From NCBI RefSeq assembly GCF_018687535.1, contig NZ_CP061295.1:186001-250000 (forward strand): DNA of 64,000 nt, read 5' to 3'. The first letter of the stretch is position 1. Each line of letters opens with the position of its first letter. The notes below the pieces were generated by a model. It saw nothing but the letters and a program-made list of their open reading frames with translations, searched no databases and was not told the origin of the DNA. This DNA is from Polynucleobacter sp. MWH-S4W17 (GTDB lineage Bacteria > Pseudomonadota > Gammaproteobacteria > Burkholderiales > Burkholderiaceae). Of the stretch, positions 25,711 to 35,196 are shown one piece after another. A program made the position numbers and the translations under genes.

Positions 25711-26172
25711 TTAAGCGATGATGAAAAGCGGCTGGTCAAATTCAACACCTTGACCATTCTCACAAAGAATTTCTTTGATCACGCCAGCATGCTCGGATTC
25801 GATTTCATTAAGCAACTTCATTGCTTCAATAATGCAAAGCGTTTGACCTACTTTTACAGTGTCGCCAATGTTGACAAAGTTGGGAGACTCTGGGTTTGGA
25901 GCGCGGTAGAAGGTCCCCACCATTGGTGAGCGTGCAATAGAACCAGTTTCAACCGCGGGAGCTTCTGCAGCAGGGGCTGTTGCAACAGGTGCACTAGCTG
26001 CTGGTGTGGCTTGCATCGCAGGGGCCGGATTGGCATAAACCATTTGGCCAACTGGCGCAGGAGATCCAGCGTTCACAATACGAACACGATCTTCGCCTTC
26101 ATTTACTTCTAACTCTGAAATGCCTGATTCAGAAACTAGGTCGATCAATGTTTTTAGTTTTCTCAGATCCAT
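25711..26172 (-). CDS. accB: Acetyl-CoA carboxylase biotin carboxyl carrier protein (BCCP)
   Basis: A 153-residue carrier. The N-terminal 35 residues give the accessory helix ([17 protein letters not shown]), then an Ala/Pro-rich linker (about 37-78), then the biotinyl domain with EAMKLLNE, biotinylated on Lys119. It shuttles CO2 between AccC and the carboxyltransferase for malonyl-CoA. It lies between aroQ and accC, 36 bases after aroQ. Confidence 0.96.
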   Translation of the reverse strand: MDLRKLKTLIDLVSESGISELEVNEGEDRVRIVNAGSPAPVGQMVYANPAPAMQATPAASAPVATAPAAEAPAVETGSIARSPMVGTFYRAPNPESPNFVNIGDTVKVGQTLCIIEAMKLLNEIESEHAGVIKEILCENGQGVEFDQPLFIIA

Positions 26173-26208
26173 GTGAGTGCTTCCTCTCTTCTAATTCTTT
26201 AAATAGTT

Positions 26209-26658
26209 TTATTTCTGCAAGCGAGCAATAGCTGCTTGCAGGGCTAACTCATAGCCAATCGCGCCAAGGCCACAAATCACCCCGGTTGCAATATCGGACA
26301 AATAGGAATGTTTACGGAATTCTTCGCGCTGATGAATATTGGATAAATGGACTTCGGTAAAAGGGATGGCTACCCCAGCCAAAACATCGCGTAATGCGAC
26401 GCTTGTGTGGGTAAAGGCACCCGGGTTAATGATGATGAAATCAACCCCATCTTGTTTAGCCTTTTGAATGCGGTCAATTAACTCGCCTTCATGATTGCTT
26501 TGAAAAGTGCCGAGGTCAACAGACTGCGCTTTTGCCAGTTCGCCGAGCCTTTGGTGGATATCTTCCAGGGTAGTTTTTCCGTAAACATCAGGTTCACGAG
26601 TACCTAATAGATTTAGGTTTGGGCCCTGAATTACGAGAATTGAAGCTTTTTTCGACAT
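26209..26658 (-). CDS. aroQ: 3-dehydroquinate dehydratase, type II
   Basis: A 149-residue dodecameric type II dehydroquinase of the shikimate pathway. It has the early motif [16 protein letters not shown] with the catalytic Tyr, [12 protein letters not shown], and [16 protein letters not shown] with its Asn and His region ([14 protein letters not shown] follows). The aroQ-accB-accC order is widespread in proteobacteria. The 219-base gap upstream should hold the operon promoter: a TATACT -10 lies on the minus strand near 26732-26737, without a clear -35. Confidence 0.96.
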   Translation of the reverse strand: MSKKASILVIQGPNLNLLGTREPDVYGKTTLEDIHQRLGELAKAQSVDLGTFQSNHEGELIDRIQKAKQDGVDFIIINPGAFTHTSVALRDVLAGVAIPFTEVHLSNIHQREEFRKHSYLSDIATGVICGLGAIGYELALQAAIARLQK

Positions 26659-26877
26659 AGATCCCTGTTTTTAGAGGCAGTTAAGCGTAAATTGCTAAAT
26701 AACATCATGCTCGATTGCTTATGAAGGGAAGTATACCTTTTTAAAGCAAGGAATAGACTAAAAACTCACTACAAAAACAGGAATTTTCATTGCTTTTAAA
26801 GGCAGATATCAGAATTAATGCTTAATTATTAGGCAAAAATTGATCGATAGAAAAATCCATTCACAGCTTATAAATAC
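26659..26877. other. 219-base intergenic region upstream of aroQ and downstream of the TlpA-like gene
   Basis: AT-rich. On the minus strand it holds a TATACT element near 26732-26737 that could serve aroQ-accB-accC. Just past the TlpA-like stop there is an imperfect inverted repeat (AGCTTATAA...TTATAAAGCT, ending near 26886) without a T-run. No gene or RNA is evident. Confidence 0.4.
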
Positions 26878-27405
26878 TTATAAAGCTGATTTAATGGCAT
26901 TTCTGATGTCATCTTCGCTTATCTTACCTAATTTGCTATAGCTGGCCTTACCTTTGGCATTGATGATGATGGTGTAGGGAAGGGCGCCTTGGGAATTTCC
27001 CAGTTGCTTAGAAAGATTGCTACCTTCAAGACCACCAATTACAATCGGATAGCTCACTGGAGTTTTTGAAAGAAATTCACGAATATTGGAGGGTGAATCG
27101 ATGCCAATGCCAACAAATAAGACATTTTGCTGCAAGAACTCTTGCTGAAGCTTATCTAAAGCAGGCATTTCTTCGACACATGGGGGGCACCAGGAGGCCC
27201 AAAAGTTCACCACCAGCACTTTACCCTGCCATTCTTGGGTGTTGACGGTTTTTCCATCCGGCGTTTGCCAAGAATTGGCAAAAAATGCTTTAACAGCAGG
27301 ATCGCTGGCCAAACCAGTTTTATAAATCCACTGGGAGGTTAGTACGCCCCCAAGGAGCGCCAAAAGGCTAATTGCGACGATGATGATCAATTGTCTACGG
27401 TTCAT
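26878..27405 (-). CDS. TlpA-like membrane-anchored thiol:disulfide oxidoreductase
   Basis: A 175-residue thioredoxin-fold protein. A single N-terminal membrane helix (about 5-25) anchors it, with the domain in the periplasm. The redox motif WASWCPPC has Cys73 and Cys76. The cis-Pro loop is at ALPYTI. TlpA/ResA-like proteins keep cytochrome c haem-binding cysteines or other periplasmic thiols reduced. It is divergent from mpl (26 bases apart). No dsbD or ccm gene lies beside it, so its client is unknown. Confidence 0.88.
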   Translation of the reverse strand: MNRRQLIIIVAISLLALLGGVLTSQWIYKTGLASDPAVKAFFANSWQTPDGKTVNTQEWQGKVLVVNFWASWCPPCVEEMPALDKLQQEFLQQNVLFVGIGIDSPSNIREFLSKTPVSYPIVIGGLEGSNLSKQLGNSQGALPYTIIINAKGKASYSKLGKISEDDIRNAIKSAL

Positions 27406-27431
27406 TGCAACTCCTTCGCTAAAATTCGCTA

Positions 27432-28832
27432 ATGCATATACATATCTTGGGCATTTGCGGTACTTTCATGGGCGGCATTGCCGCAATTGCGAGGCAGGCT
27501 GGACACCGCGTTACTGGTTGCGATGCCAACGTCTATCCACCAATGAGTACGCAGCTTGAAGCTCAAGGCATCGAACTGATTGAGGGATTTTCCCCCGATC
27601 AATTATCTCAGTTTGAGACCATGCCTGATTTATTCGTGATTGGCAATGTGGTTTCTCGCGGCAATCCATTGATGGAAGCAATTCTCAATCAAGGGCTACC
27701 CTATATCTCTGGCCCGCAATGGTTGGGCGAACAAGTTTTGTATGGACGACATGTCTTGGCCGTAGCGGGTACGCATGGCAAGACAACTACTTCAGCCATG
27801 CTGACTTGGATTTTAGAATTCAATGGTTACAAGCCGGGCTATCTCATCGGTGGCGTGCCCCTGAATTTCACGGTGTCTGCACGTTTAGGTGAGAGTAAAT
27901 ATTTTGTCATTGAGGCTGATGAATATGACACAGCTTTCTTTGATAAGCGTAGTAAGTTTGTTCACTATCGACCACGTACCGCCCTATTGAATAACCTAGA
28001 GTTTGATCACGCCGATATTTTTGCTGATCTTGCGGCGATCGAAACGCAATTTCATCATTTAGTGCGCACTGTTCCTGGCGATGGTTTACTGGTTGTAAAT
28101 GGCGAGGAGCCTGCATTGGCGAGCGTGATTACGCGTGGCGCTTGGGCGCCTGTAGAGCGGTTCGGGCAAGAACTCAAAAATGAATGGTCTTTAATTGCTC
28201 AAGAGGCTGATAGCTTCATCGTGCGCAAGGCAGGTAAAGAAGTAGCCACTGTGAAATGGGCGCCTGATTCTGGTGTGATGGGTAGACACAATCAACTCAA
28301 TGCACTTGGTGCGATTGCTTGCGCAAATCATATTGGTATCTCGCCAGCAGATTCTGCACGTGCATTGGCAGAATTTAAGAATGTAAAGCGTCGCTTGGAA
28401 ACGATTGGTGTTGCAAATGACATCACGGTCTATGATGATTTTGCCCACCATCCAACCGCGATCACGACTACAGTTGATGGCCTTCATCGCCGTGTTGGTA
28501 AAGCACGCATCTTGGCGGTGCTTGAGCCACGTTCAAATACGATGAAGCTCGGTGTCATGAAAGCTCAACTTCCTGGAAGTCTAGAGGCTGCTGACAAAGT
28601 ATTTGCCTATGGCGCTAATGCCGGCAAGGAATCATTGGGATGGGATTTGGCAGAAGTCTTATCTCCACTCAATAAGCAAGAACAGGGTAAAGCACATGCC
28701 TTTGATGATCTTGAAGCTCTGGTGAAGGCGGTTGCGCATGAGGCTAAGCCTGGCGATCATATTTTGGTGATGAGTAATGGCGGGTTTGGTGGCGTGCATC
28801 AGAAAATATTAAAAGCCATTTCGGCGCAGTAA
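27432..28832 (+). CDS. mpl: UDP-N-acetylmuramate:L-alanyl-gamma-D-glutamyl-meso-diaminopimelate ligase
   Basis: A 466-residue Mur-ligase-family enzyme that joins recycled tripeptide to UDP-MurNAc. It starts MHIHILGICGTFMGG, with the ATP loop GTHGKTT at about residues 113-119, EADEYDTAFFDKRSKF, and DDFAHHPTAI, a signature that separates Mpl/MurC from other Mur ligases. Together with the AmpD fusion at 15.6 kb it covers two steps of peptidoglycan recycling. It is followed by an SDR gene after 42 bases. Confidence 0.96.
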   Translation: MHIHILGICGTFMGGIAAIARQAGHRVTGCDANVYPPMSTQLEAQGIELIEGFSPDQLSQFETMPDLFVIGNVVSRGNPLMEAILNQGLPYISGPQWLGEQVLYGRHVLAVAGTHGKTTTSAMLTWILEFNGYKPGYLIGGVPLNFTVSARLGESKYFVIEADEYDTAFFDKRSKFVHYRPRTALLNNLEFDHADIFADLAAIETQFHHLVRTVPGDGLLVVNGEEPALASVITRGAWAPVERFGQELKNEWSLIAQEADSFIVRKAGKEVATVKWAPDSGVMGRHNQLNALGAIACANHIGISPADSARALAEFKNVKRRLETIGVANDITVYDDFAHHPTAITTTVDGLHRRVGKARILAVLEPRSNTMKLGVMKAQLPGSLEAADKVFAYGANAGKESLGWDLAEVLSPLNKQEQGKAHAFDDLEALVKAVAHEAKPGDHILVMSNGGFGGVHQKILKAISAQ

Positions 28833-28874
28833 AAAATAAGAATCAACAACAAAAGCAAAAATAGAAAGCAAATC

Positions 28875-29609
28875 ATGGGCGATAGATTAAAAGACAAAGT
28901 AGCCATCATTACTGGTGCCGCTAAGGGTATTGGTTTTGCTACTGCTCAGCGTTTTGCAGAAGAGGGTGCAAAAGTCATCATTACTGATATCAGCCAGGAG
29001 GCCGTTAATAGTGCGGCAGAAAAAACGCCTAATGCCGAAGGCTATGCCATGAATGTCACGGTTCGCGCTAGCGTTCAGTCTGTTGTAGATCAGGTAATGC
29101 AAAAGCACGGACGGATTGATATCTTGATCAACAATGCTGGCATTACTCAAGATGCACGCTTAATTAAGATGACCGAAGCTCAGTTTGATACTGTGATTGA
29201 TGTCAATCTGAAGGGTGTATTCAATTGCACCCAGATAGTCGTACCGCATATGCTGGAAGCTGGCTCTGGCGCAGTGGTTAATGCATCAAGCGTTGTGGGT
29301 CTCTACGGTAATTTTGGCCAAACCAATTACTCGGCTACTAAATTTGGTGTGATTGGTTTTACAAAAACATGGGCGCGTGAATTAGGAGCTAAAGGCATTC
29401 GAGTCAATGCGGTGTGCCCAGGTTTTATCGCCACTGAAATGGTCATGGCCATGCCAGAAAATATTGTGCAAGATATTGAAAAGCGCAGTTGGCTTGGTCG
29501 CCTAGGCACCCCAGCAGAAATGGCAAATGTGTATTTATTCTTAGCGAGCAATGAGGCAAGCTATGTCAATGGAGTGGCATTAGAGGCCAGCGGCGGGATC
29601 TCGCTCTAA
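28875..29609 (+). CDS. FabG-like short-chain dehydrogenase/reductase
   Basis: A 244-residue SDR. The Rossmann motif [11 protein letters not shown], structural NNAG, and the catalytic Ser-Tyr-Lys set (SSVVGL...YSATK) are intact. Its nearest look-alike is 3-oxoacyl-ACP reductase FabG (244 residues in E. coli), with the C-terminal [14 protein letters not shown]. It lies outside any fatty-acid synthesis cluster, between mpl and an RNB ribonuclease (2 bases before the latter). It may therefore be a second FabG or act on another 3-hydroxyacyl substrate. Confidence 0.85.
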   Translation: MGDRLKDKVAIITGAAKGIGFATAQRFAEEGAKVIITDISQEAVNSAAEKTPNAEGYAMNVTVRASVQSVVDQVMQKHGRIDILINNAGITQDARLIKMTEAQFDTVIDVNLKGVFNCTQIVVPHMLEAGSGAVVNASSVVGLYGNFGQTNYSATKFGVIGFTKTWARELGAKGIRVNAVCPGFIATEMVMAMPENIVQDIEKRSWLGRLGTPAEMANVYLFLASNEASYVNGVALEASGGISL

Positions 29610-29611
29610 GC

Positions 29612-31663
29612 ATGAATCTTTTATACGAAGAAGGTGGCGATATTAAGATCGCCACAGTCCAGTCTGCTTCAGGGGCTGGCGATACAGAGTCTTGGCAAGC
29701 CACGAGCCTTTCTGGAAAAAAAATCAAGCTCAAGGCCAAAGAGGTATGGCTGCGTTTTGAAAAGCCAGAAGCTCAAATAGCCATGGATGAAGCCAACACA
29801 CTTACTGCTGATATTGATTTACAGTTCCTTTGGGATTGCGCACCTGATGAAGAGTTTGGCTTGGTTGATGTGGCTCATGAGTACTTTGGCTCACAAGCGA
29901 GCATTCCGCAGCAAGTTGCTCTGGCGATTGCCTTGCAAGGTGCGCCAGTATTTTTCCGTCGCAAAGGGCGCGGACGGTTTCAGAGAGCTCCACTAGAGCA
30001 GTTACAGGCTGGATTGGCTGCTTTAGAGCGCAAGCAAAAAGAACTTGAACAGCAATCCGTTTGGCAGCAAGAGTTGGTTGCTGGCATCTTCCCTGAGTCA
30101 CTGAAGTCTTCAGCCAAGCAATTACTTTTCTCGCCCGATAAAAATACCTCCGCCTATAAGACATTGATCGCAGCCTGTACTGAAACCGGGGAGTCTCCGG
30201 CGCAACTGATGATTCGTTGTGGCGCAATCGACTCTCCTTTGGCGTATCACCAGGGATTGTTTCTCAAAGCCCATTTCCCGAATGGTGCGGATCACAACCC
30301 GGCTATTAGCATTGATCAATCGGCATATGCATCAGCGGTTGCTGAGCTACCTCTTGCTCAGGTCCAGGCATTTTCCATTGATGATTCCGGTACTACCGAG
30401 ATTGACGATGCCCTATCAGTTACACCAATTGAGGGTGGTCATCGGGTGGGTATTCATATCGCCGCTCCTGGACTGGCAATTACAAAAGATGATCCATTGG
30501 ATCAAGTCGCTCGTAATCGAATGTCCACGGTGTACTTTCCGGGTGACAAGATTACGATGTTGCCTGATTCAGTCATTGAGCAATTCTCATTAGATGAGGG
30601 TATGCCAAGACCGGCCTTATCGATCTATGTTGATATTGATGCTGAAGGTATTGCTAATCGAGCGAGCTTGCAGATGCGTGCTGAGATGGTGCCGATGGCT
30701 GCTAATTTACGCCTAGAAAATATTGAGCATCTCGTGAGTGAGGAAAGTCTGTTGGATGAGGGTTCTAACTACCCGTATCGCAAAGAGCTGGCTACTCTAT
30801 GGCAAGCTGCTAAACATCTGCATGCAGGGCGTCAAGAGAAGCGCGTAGCAAATGGTTTGCGTGCTGAGCAGTTAGGTGTCACAGATCCAAATGCCCTAGC
30901 AAGAGACTTTCATTTTCAGATTCAAGACGTTGATGGGGTGCAGCGTGTAGAAATCACCCCACGTCAACGCGGCTCTATTTTGGATACGATCGTTGCCGAG
31001 TGGATGATTTTCTGTAATAGCGCCTCAGGACAGCTTCTAGCAGATCATGGTCTTCCTGGGTTATTCAGAACTCAAAAGGGTTGGGGTCCATTGCGTACCC
31101 GGATGCAAACCACTCCCGGACCTCATGAAGGCCTTGGTTTGGACTATTACGCCTGGTGTACATCTCCTTTACGTCGGTATTCTGATTTGGTAAATCAATG
31201 GCAACTCATTGCGCTAGCAAAGCATGGCGTTACTGCCAAGATGGTTGCCCCATTCCCGCCGAGAGACGCTACCTTGATGGGTATTGCTGCTGACTTTGAA
31301 TCTTGCTATCAAGCTTATGGCGAGTTCCAAGATCGCTTAGAAAAGTATTGGTGTTTACGTTGGATTACTCAAGACGGTGATTCGAAAACAGTGCATGTGC
31401 GCCATTTAAAAGAGGGTATGTCCAGAGTGGAGTTAGTACCTCTACATCTACCTATCCCTGAATTGGCAACCCATCCACGCATGACCCGTGCGGAAGTAGT
31501 GATCGCAGATGTAGATTTGCTGCAGCTAAGTGCTGGCGTTCGTGTGTTGGAGATCGAGGCAAAAATTGAATCTCCTGAAAAGCCTTCGGCTGATCAGGCT
31601 ACCGAGCAGACTCCAGAGCAAGTGGTTTCGGATAATCCCAAAGAAGATGCTAGCCCAGATTAA
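29612..31663 (+). CDS. RNB-domain ribonuclease (RNase II/R family)
   Basis: A 683-residue 3'-5' exoribonuclease-like protein. The RNB signature SIDDSGTTEIDDALSV is at about residues 254-270 with the Mg2+-binding Asp residues. The RNB region continues to about 560 (FPGDKITMLPDSV, TSPLRRYSDLVNQWQL). The N-terminus lacks an obvious cold-shock pair, and the C-terminus ends in an acidic/Glu-Pro tail rather than RNase R's basic tail. It resembles the VacB/RNase II-like proteins encoded next to aroE in Burkholderiales. Its 3' end overlaps the TonB-like gene by 17 bases. Confidence 0.87.
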   Translation: MNLLYEEGGDIKIATVQSASGAGDTESWQATSLSGKKIKLKAKEVWLRFEKPEAQIAMDEANTLTADIDLQFLWDCAPDEEFGLVDVAHEYFGSQASIPQQVALAIALQGAPVFFRRKGRGRFQRAPLEQLQAGLAALERKQKELEQQSVWQQELVAGIFPESLKSSAKQLLFSPDKNTSAYKTLIAACTETGESPAQLMIRCGAIDSPLAYHQGLFLKAHFPNGADHNPAISIDQSAYASAVAELPLAQVQAFSIDDSGTTEIDDALSVTPIEGGHRVGIHIAAPGLAITKDDPLDQVARNRMSTVYFPGDKITMLPDSVIEQFSLDEGMPRPALSIYVDIDAEGIANRASLQMRAEMVPMAANLRLENIEHLVSEESLLDEGSNYPYRKELATLWQAAKHLHAGRQEKRVANGLRAEQLGVTDPNALARDFHFQIQDVDGVQRVEITPRQRGSILDTIVAEWMIFCNSASGQLLADHGLPGLFRTQKGWGPLRTRMQTTPGPHEGLGLDYYAWCTSPLRRYSDLVNQWQLIALAKHGVTAKMVAPFPPRDATLMGIAADFESCYQAYGEFQDRLEKYWCLRWITQDGDSKTVHVRHLKEGMSRVELVPLHLPIPELATHPRMTRAEVVIADVDLLQLSAGVRVLEIEAKIESPEKPSADQATEQTPEQVVSDNPKEDASPD

Positions 31664-32534
31664 ATCGCTGGAGTTTCCATGTCCTGAAAGGCTTGCTGGG
31701 GCCTTGCGTTACTTGCGCAGCGCCTGGAATCGCCACCCATTCCGATTTGCCTTGTGCGCTTCAATACTGATCCACATTGTTTTCTTATCTTTCCGATGGG
31801 GCGTTGGAGAGATTCAGAACCGCAGACTCAATACGCCATTGAGCGTGGTTTTAGTAAACGCCAGCAATAAAACGCCACCTCAAAAAGCGAATAAGTTGGC
31901 GCAGGCTGATTTGCAGGGTGGCGGTAAAACAGAAACTCAAGATGCCACAGCAATGCACCGCGCAAGATTGGGTGCAGAGGCGCGACTAGAGGTTTTAGAA
32001 AAGCAGCAAAAACAAATGCTCGCTAAGCTAGATGAGCAGCGCAGTCGATCAGGCGGTCGCAAGAGTGGCGATGAGCAAAAAATTACGCCTCAATTAAATT
32101 CTTTAGAGGCTGAGTTAGCTAAACGCTTACAAATTGATGGCAAAGAGCCTAGACGTAAAGTATTGACTGGAGCCAATACCAAAGCAGTTACCTTTGCGCA
32201 TTATTACGATGCGATGCGTCAAAAGATTGAGGCTTACGGTAGCGCTTTTTTCCCAAGGGCGAGTGGGCATCCCTTGTACGGCAGTCTAGTTATTGTCGTT
32301 AGCGTTGATAACCAAGGCAGAATCACTACAAACGCTCAAGGCAAGGATGGGCTCTCGATTGGCCGTAGTTCTGGTAATCCCGAGTTAGATCGCCAAGCGC
32401 TGGCAATTGTGAGAGCCTCTGCACCATTTGGTCCTTTTCCTTCAGAAATGCGCAATCAAATCGATGTCTTAGATTGGATCTCTACCTTTGAGTTCACACG
32501 TGATGGGGTAGATCGCCTCGAGCTGCGCCATTAA
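31647..32534 (+). CDS. TonB-like protein (membrane anchor, coiled coil, TonB C-terminal domain)
   Basis: A 295-residue protein from ATG 31647 (earlier in-frame codons back to 31530 lie inside the ribonuclease gene and look non-native). One membrane helix at about residues 30-50 (FRFALCASILIHIVFLSFRW) is followed by a charged coiled coil (110-170) and a C-terminal domain with YGSLVIVVSVDNQGRI and LDRQALAIVRASAPFGPFP, typical of TonB-family C-termini. TonB proteins pass energy from ExbBD to outer-membrane receptors, but no exbBD is here. It may instead act in envelope maintenance. It overlaps the ribonuclease gene by 17 bases; aroE follows after 56. Confidence 0.75.
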   Translation: MLAQIKSLEFPCPERLAGALRYLRSAWNRHPFRFALCASILIHIVFLSFRWGVGEIQNRRLNTPLSVVLVNASNKTPPQKANKLAQADLQGGGKTETQDATAMHRARLGAEARLEVLEKQQKQMLAKLDEQRSRSGGRKSGDEQKITPQLNSLEAELAKRLQIDGKEPRRKVLTGANTKAVTFAHYYDAMRQKIEAYGSAFFPRASGHPLYGSLVIVVSVDNQGRITTNAQGKDGLSIGRSSGNPELDRQALAIVRASAPFGPFPSEMRNQIDVLDWISTFEFTRDGVDRLELRH

Positions 32535-32590
32535 TATTATTTGAAAAGTTTGCTAACTCAATTTACAAATTCGCTTATTCTGTAGTCATC

Positions 32591-33496
32591 ATGAGCTCTA
32601 CCGATTCCTCCTCCCTACATACCGATCCAAGCCTTTTTGCTGGCGTGGATGTCTATGTGGTTGCGGGTAATCCGATTGCTCATAGCAAGTCCCCAGTAAT
32701 ACATCAACGCTTTGCGGAACAGGCAAAGCAACGGATGCACTATGGACGTCTTCAGCCGGATATAGATTCATTTGCCCAAGCAGCGCAATCTTTTTTTGCT
32801 GCGGGGGGTAAGGGCATGAATGTCACTGTGCCGTTCAAGCTAGATGCTCAAAATCTGGCTGATGTATTAACGCCGCGTGCTCAATTGGCTGGTGCCGTTA
32901 ACACTTTGTGGAAGACGGAAGGCAAAATTTTTGGTGACAACACCGACGGTGCTGGTCTAGTGCGTGATTTACTGGCTCAAGGTATTTCACTGCATAGCGC
33001 TCGCATTTTATTGGTCGGTGCTGGTGGGGCTGCCCGGGGTGTAATAGGTCCATTGCTTGAGCAATCTCCTAAGTCCCTCATCATTGCCAATCGTTCCAGC
33101 GCAAAGGCGGATGAGTTGGTTAAGCTATTTGCAGATTTAGCCGGCTCTAAGGAGGTAGCACTGGAGTCACGTACTTTGGCTGATTTAGAGGATGTTGCAA
33201 AAACTCAGCACCCATTTGATTTGGTGATCAATGCCACAGCTGCTGGTTTAACCGATGAGTCCCCATTGATGCCCGAAGCGGTAGCTAATATTTTTGTGCC
33301 CAGCTCTTTCGCTTATGACATGGTCTACGGTAAAACTACTGTATTCATGCAGCAGGCCTTACAACGAGGTGCTCGCGTGAGTGATGGCCTTGGAATGTTG
33401 GTGGAGCAAGCGGCTGATGCATTCTTGCTATGGCGGGGCGCGCAATTGGCGAGTGCAATTGACTCCCGCGCAGTCTTAGCAGGGTTACGTAGTTAA
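32591..33496 (+). CDS. aroE: Shikimate dehydrogenase
   Basis: A 301-residue NADPH enzyme reducing 3-dehydroshikimate. Substrate motif NPIAHSKSP (around residue 30), catalytic Lys in MNVTVPFK, the NTDGAG loop and the nucleotide motif GAGGAARG all appear in order. A roughly 18-residue Ser/Asp-rich N-terminal extension (MSSTDSSSLHTDPSLF) is longer than E. coli AroE (272). mtgA follows after 9 bases. Confidence 0.95.
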   Translation: MSSTDSSSLHTDPSLFAGVDVYVVAGNPIAHSKSPVIHQRFAEQAKQRMHYGRLQPDIDSFAQAAQSFFAAGGKGMNVTVPFKLDAQNLADVLTPRAQLAGAVNTLWKTEGKIFGDNTDGAGLVRDLLAQGISLHSARILLVGAGGAARGVIGPLLEQSPKSLIIANRSSAKADELVKLFADLAGSKEVALESRTLADLEDVAKTQHPFDLVINATAAGLTDESPLMPEAVANIFVPSSFAYDMVYGKTTVFMQQALQRGARVSDGLGMLVEQAADAFLLWRGAQLASAIDSRAVLAGLRS

Positions 33497-33505
33497 TTTG
33501 CCCTG

Positions 33506-34261
33506 ATGCGCTGGCTTCTATACCCAGTGAAGTGTTTACTCGCAGGGTTTATCGCCATGCAAATCTTTTTCGCCTTGCAGATTGCTTTGTGGATTAGCTT
33601 AGATCCCAGTAGTACTGCGTTTCAGAGGGCTGAGCGTTGGCGCTTATGCACTTGGCATTGGACCTGTCCAGTGCAATCCCATTGGGTGCCTTATGACAAG
33701 ATCTCGAATAATCTCAAGCGTGCTGTTTTAGTCAGTGAAGACGATATCTTCTTTCAACACAAGGGTGTGCGAGTTGAGGATATGCAAAAAGCCTGGCAGA
33801 AAAATCAACAGCAGAATCAGCAAAAAGCCCAAGCAGGCAATAAATCCAAAATAGCGTTACGGGGCGGATCTACTATTACCCAGCAATTAGCAAAAAATTT
33901 ATTTCTTTCTTCAGAGCAACATTATCTGCGCAAGGGGCAGGAGCTCATCATTACGGGGCTTTTAGAGTTAATACTTTCTAAGCAGAGATTGTTTGAGATT
34001 TATCTGAATTCGGTAGAGTGGGGCGAGGGCATTTTTGGAATTGGCGCCGCCTCTCAGCATTATTTTGCTACAAGCCCAGCAACCCTAGATCGTGAGCAGG
34101 CTGCTGCTCTAGCTTCAGCACTGCCGGCGCCCAAGTGTTTTGACAAGCAACAGTATTGCCGTCGAGGAAGCATTAACTACTCCGCTCGCCAAGAATTTGT
34201 CTTGGAAAACATGGATAGAGTTGCCTTGGCGCCTTACCCAAAGAGTGGTTCGGGTAAATAA
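33506..34261 (+). CDS. mtgA: Monofunctional biosynthetic peptidoglycan transglycosylase
   Basis: A 251-residue inner-membrane GT51 enzyme that polymerises lipid II glycans. One N-terminal helix (about 8-30) is followed by the GT51 motifs: SEDDIFFQHKG with the catalytic Glu, RGGSTITQQLAKNLFLS, and a second catalytic Glu in EIYLNSVEWGEGIFG. A Gln-rich insert (KNQQQNQQKAQAGNK) separates the first two motifs. It forms an aroE-mtgA pair and converges with pyrF, with 17 bases between and no visible terminator. Confidence 0.95.
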   Translation: MRWLLYPVKCLLAGFIAMQIFFALQIALWISLDPSSTAFQRAERWRLCTWHWTCPVQSHWVPYDKISNNLKRAVLVSEDDIFFQHKGVRVEDMQKAWQKNQQQNQQKAQAGNKSKIALRGGSTITQQLAKNLFLSSEQHYLRKGQELIITGLLELILSKQRLFEIYLNSVEWGEGIFGIGAASQHYFATSPATLDREQAAALASALPAPKCFDKQQYCRRGSINYSARQEFVLENMDRVALAPYPKSGSGK

Positions 34262-34278
34262 TTCCTTGTTTTACTTAA

Positions 34279-35124
34279 CTATTTGTTTGCAGCAGCTCGA
34301 AGTGCATCCCGAGTACTCATGGCGACGACTCTAGCCGCTTCTGCAAAATCAGCACCTGAACTGGCATACAGAATCGCTCGGGAAGAATTAATGATCATCC
34401 CTGCTCCTGGTTTGCCGGTTATTTTTCCTGCGCTGACAGTGGCATCAACGTCACCGCCTTGAGCGCCGATCCCTGGAATCAATAAAGGCATATCACCAAC
34501 AATGGCGCGTACCTTGGCAATTTCTTCTGGGAAAGTAGCGCCGACTACCAGGCTGATCTGATCAGAACTATTCCACTGTTGTGCAGCTAGCTTCGCCACA
34601 TGCAGATAAAGAGGCTCGCCATTGGGTGACACATTTAGGAACTGCAAATCTGACCCGCCAGGGTTGGATGTACGGCACAGGACAATAACTCCTTTGCCTG
34701 TGTACTTTAGGTAGGGCTCGATCGTGTCAAATCCCATGTATGGATTTACGGTTACAGCATCAGCGCTGTAGCGATCAAAGGCTTCCAAGGCGTAATGGTC
34801 AGCAGTGCTGCCAATATCTCCACGTTTGGAATCCAGGATGACTGGGATGTGGGGGTATTTATCTTTGAGGTGCTTGATGAGTTTTTCTAATTGAGCCTCT
34901 GCTCTTTGGGAGGCAAAGTAAGCGAATTGAGGTTTGAAGGCGCAGACCAAATCCGCGGTCGCATCAGCGATTTCTCGGCAGAACTCATAGATACCCTCGG
35001 CATTCCCTTTTAGGGAGGGGGGCAAGCGCTTTGGGTCCGGGTCAAAACCAACACACAGCATGCTGCCTTGGGAGGCCCATGCGGACTGGAGTTGCTGGTT
35101 AAAGGTATTTAAGCGAGAGTTCAT
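34279..35124 (-). CDS. pyrF: Orotidine 5'-phosphate decarboxylase
   Basis: A 281-residue type-2 OMP decarboxylase, the last step of UMP synthesis. The catalytic Asp/Lys motif [15 protein letters not shown] lies near residue 98, FKPQFAYFA precedes it, and the GQ-type phosphate loop PGIGAQGGD is near 215. Length suits the actinobacterial/betaproteobacterial type (about 270-280). The TnpB insertion lies 59 bases upstream in the same orientation, so its native promoter region has been displaced or shortened. Confidence 0.95.
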   Translation of the reverse strand: MNSRLNTFNQQLQSAWASQGSMLCVGFDPDPKRLPPSLKGNAEGIYEFCREIADATADLVCAFKPQFAYFASQRAEAQLEKLIKHLKDKYPHIPVILDSKRGDIGSTADHYALEAFDRYSADAVTVNPYMGFDTIEPYLKYTGKGVIVLCRTSNPGGSDLQFLNVSPNGEPLYLHVAKLAAQQWNSSDQISLVVGATFPEEIAKVRAIVGDMPLLIPGIGAQGGDVDATVSAGKITGKPGAGMIINSSRAILYASSGADFAEAARVVAMSTRDALRAAANK

Positions 35125-35174
35125 TGGATTTGGCTTATTTTAGTGAAACTGTCATGTTCTATAGGTTGACATCT

Positions 35175-35196
35175 TCCCCTCCTTAATTGGTGGGGA
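35175..35196 (-). ncRNA. Right-end hairpin, probable 3' part of the TnpB guide RNA (reRNA/omegaRNA)
   Basis: The 5+2-bp interrupted stem (TCCCC/GGGGA, CC/GG, loop TTAATT) overlaps the tnpB stop. In this family the guide RNA derives from the 3' end of tnpB and the right end, and the following flank acts as guide. Here that guide would read CCTATAGAACATGACAGTTT on the minus strand. The RNA's existence is inferred from family biology. Confidence 0.45.

Noticed and set aside
35166-35171. TTGACA on the plus strand at the TnpB right end considered as a -35 box
   Set aside because: No matching -10 at 16-18 bases and no gene downstream on that strand before corA, over 1.2 kb away.
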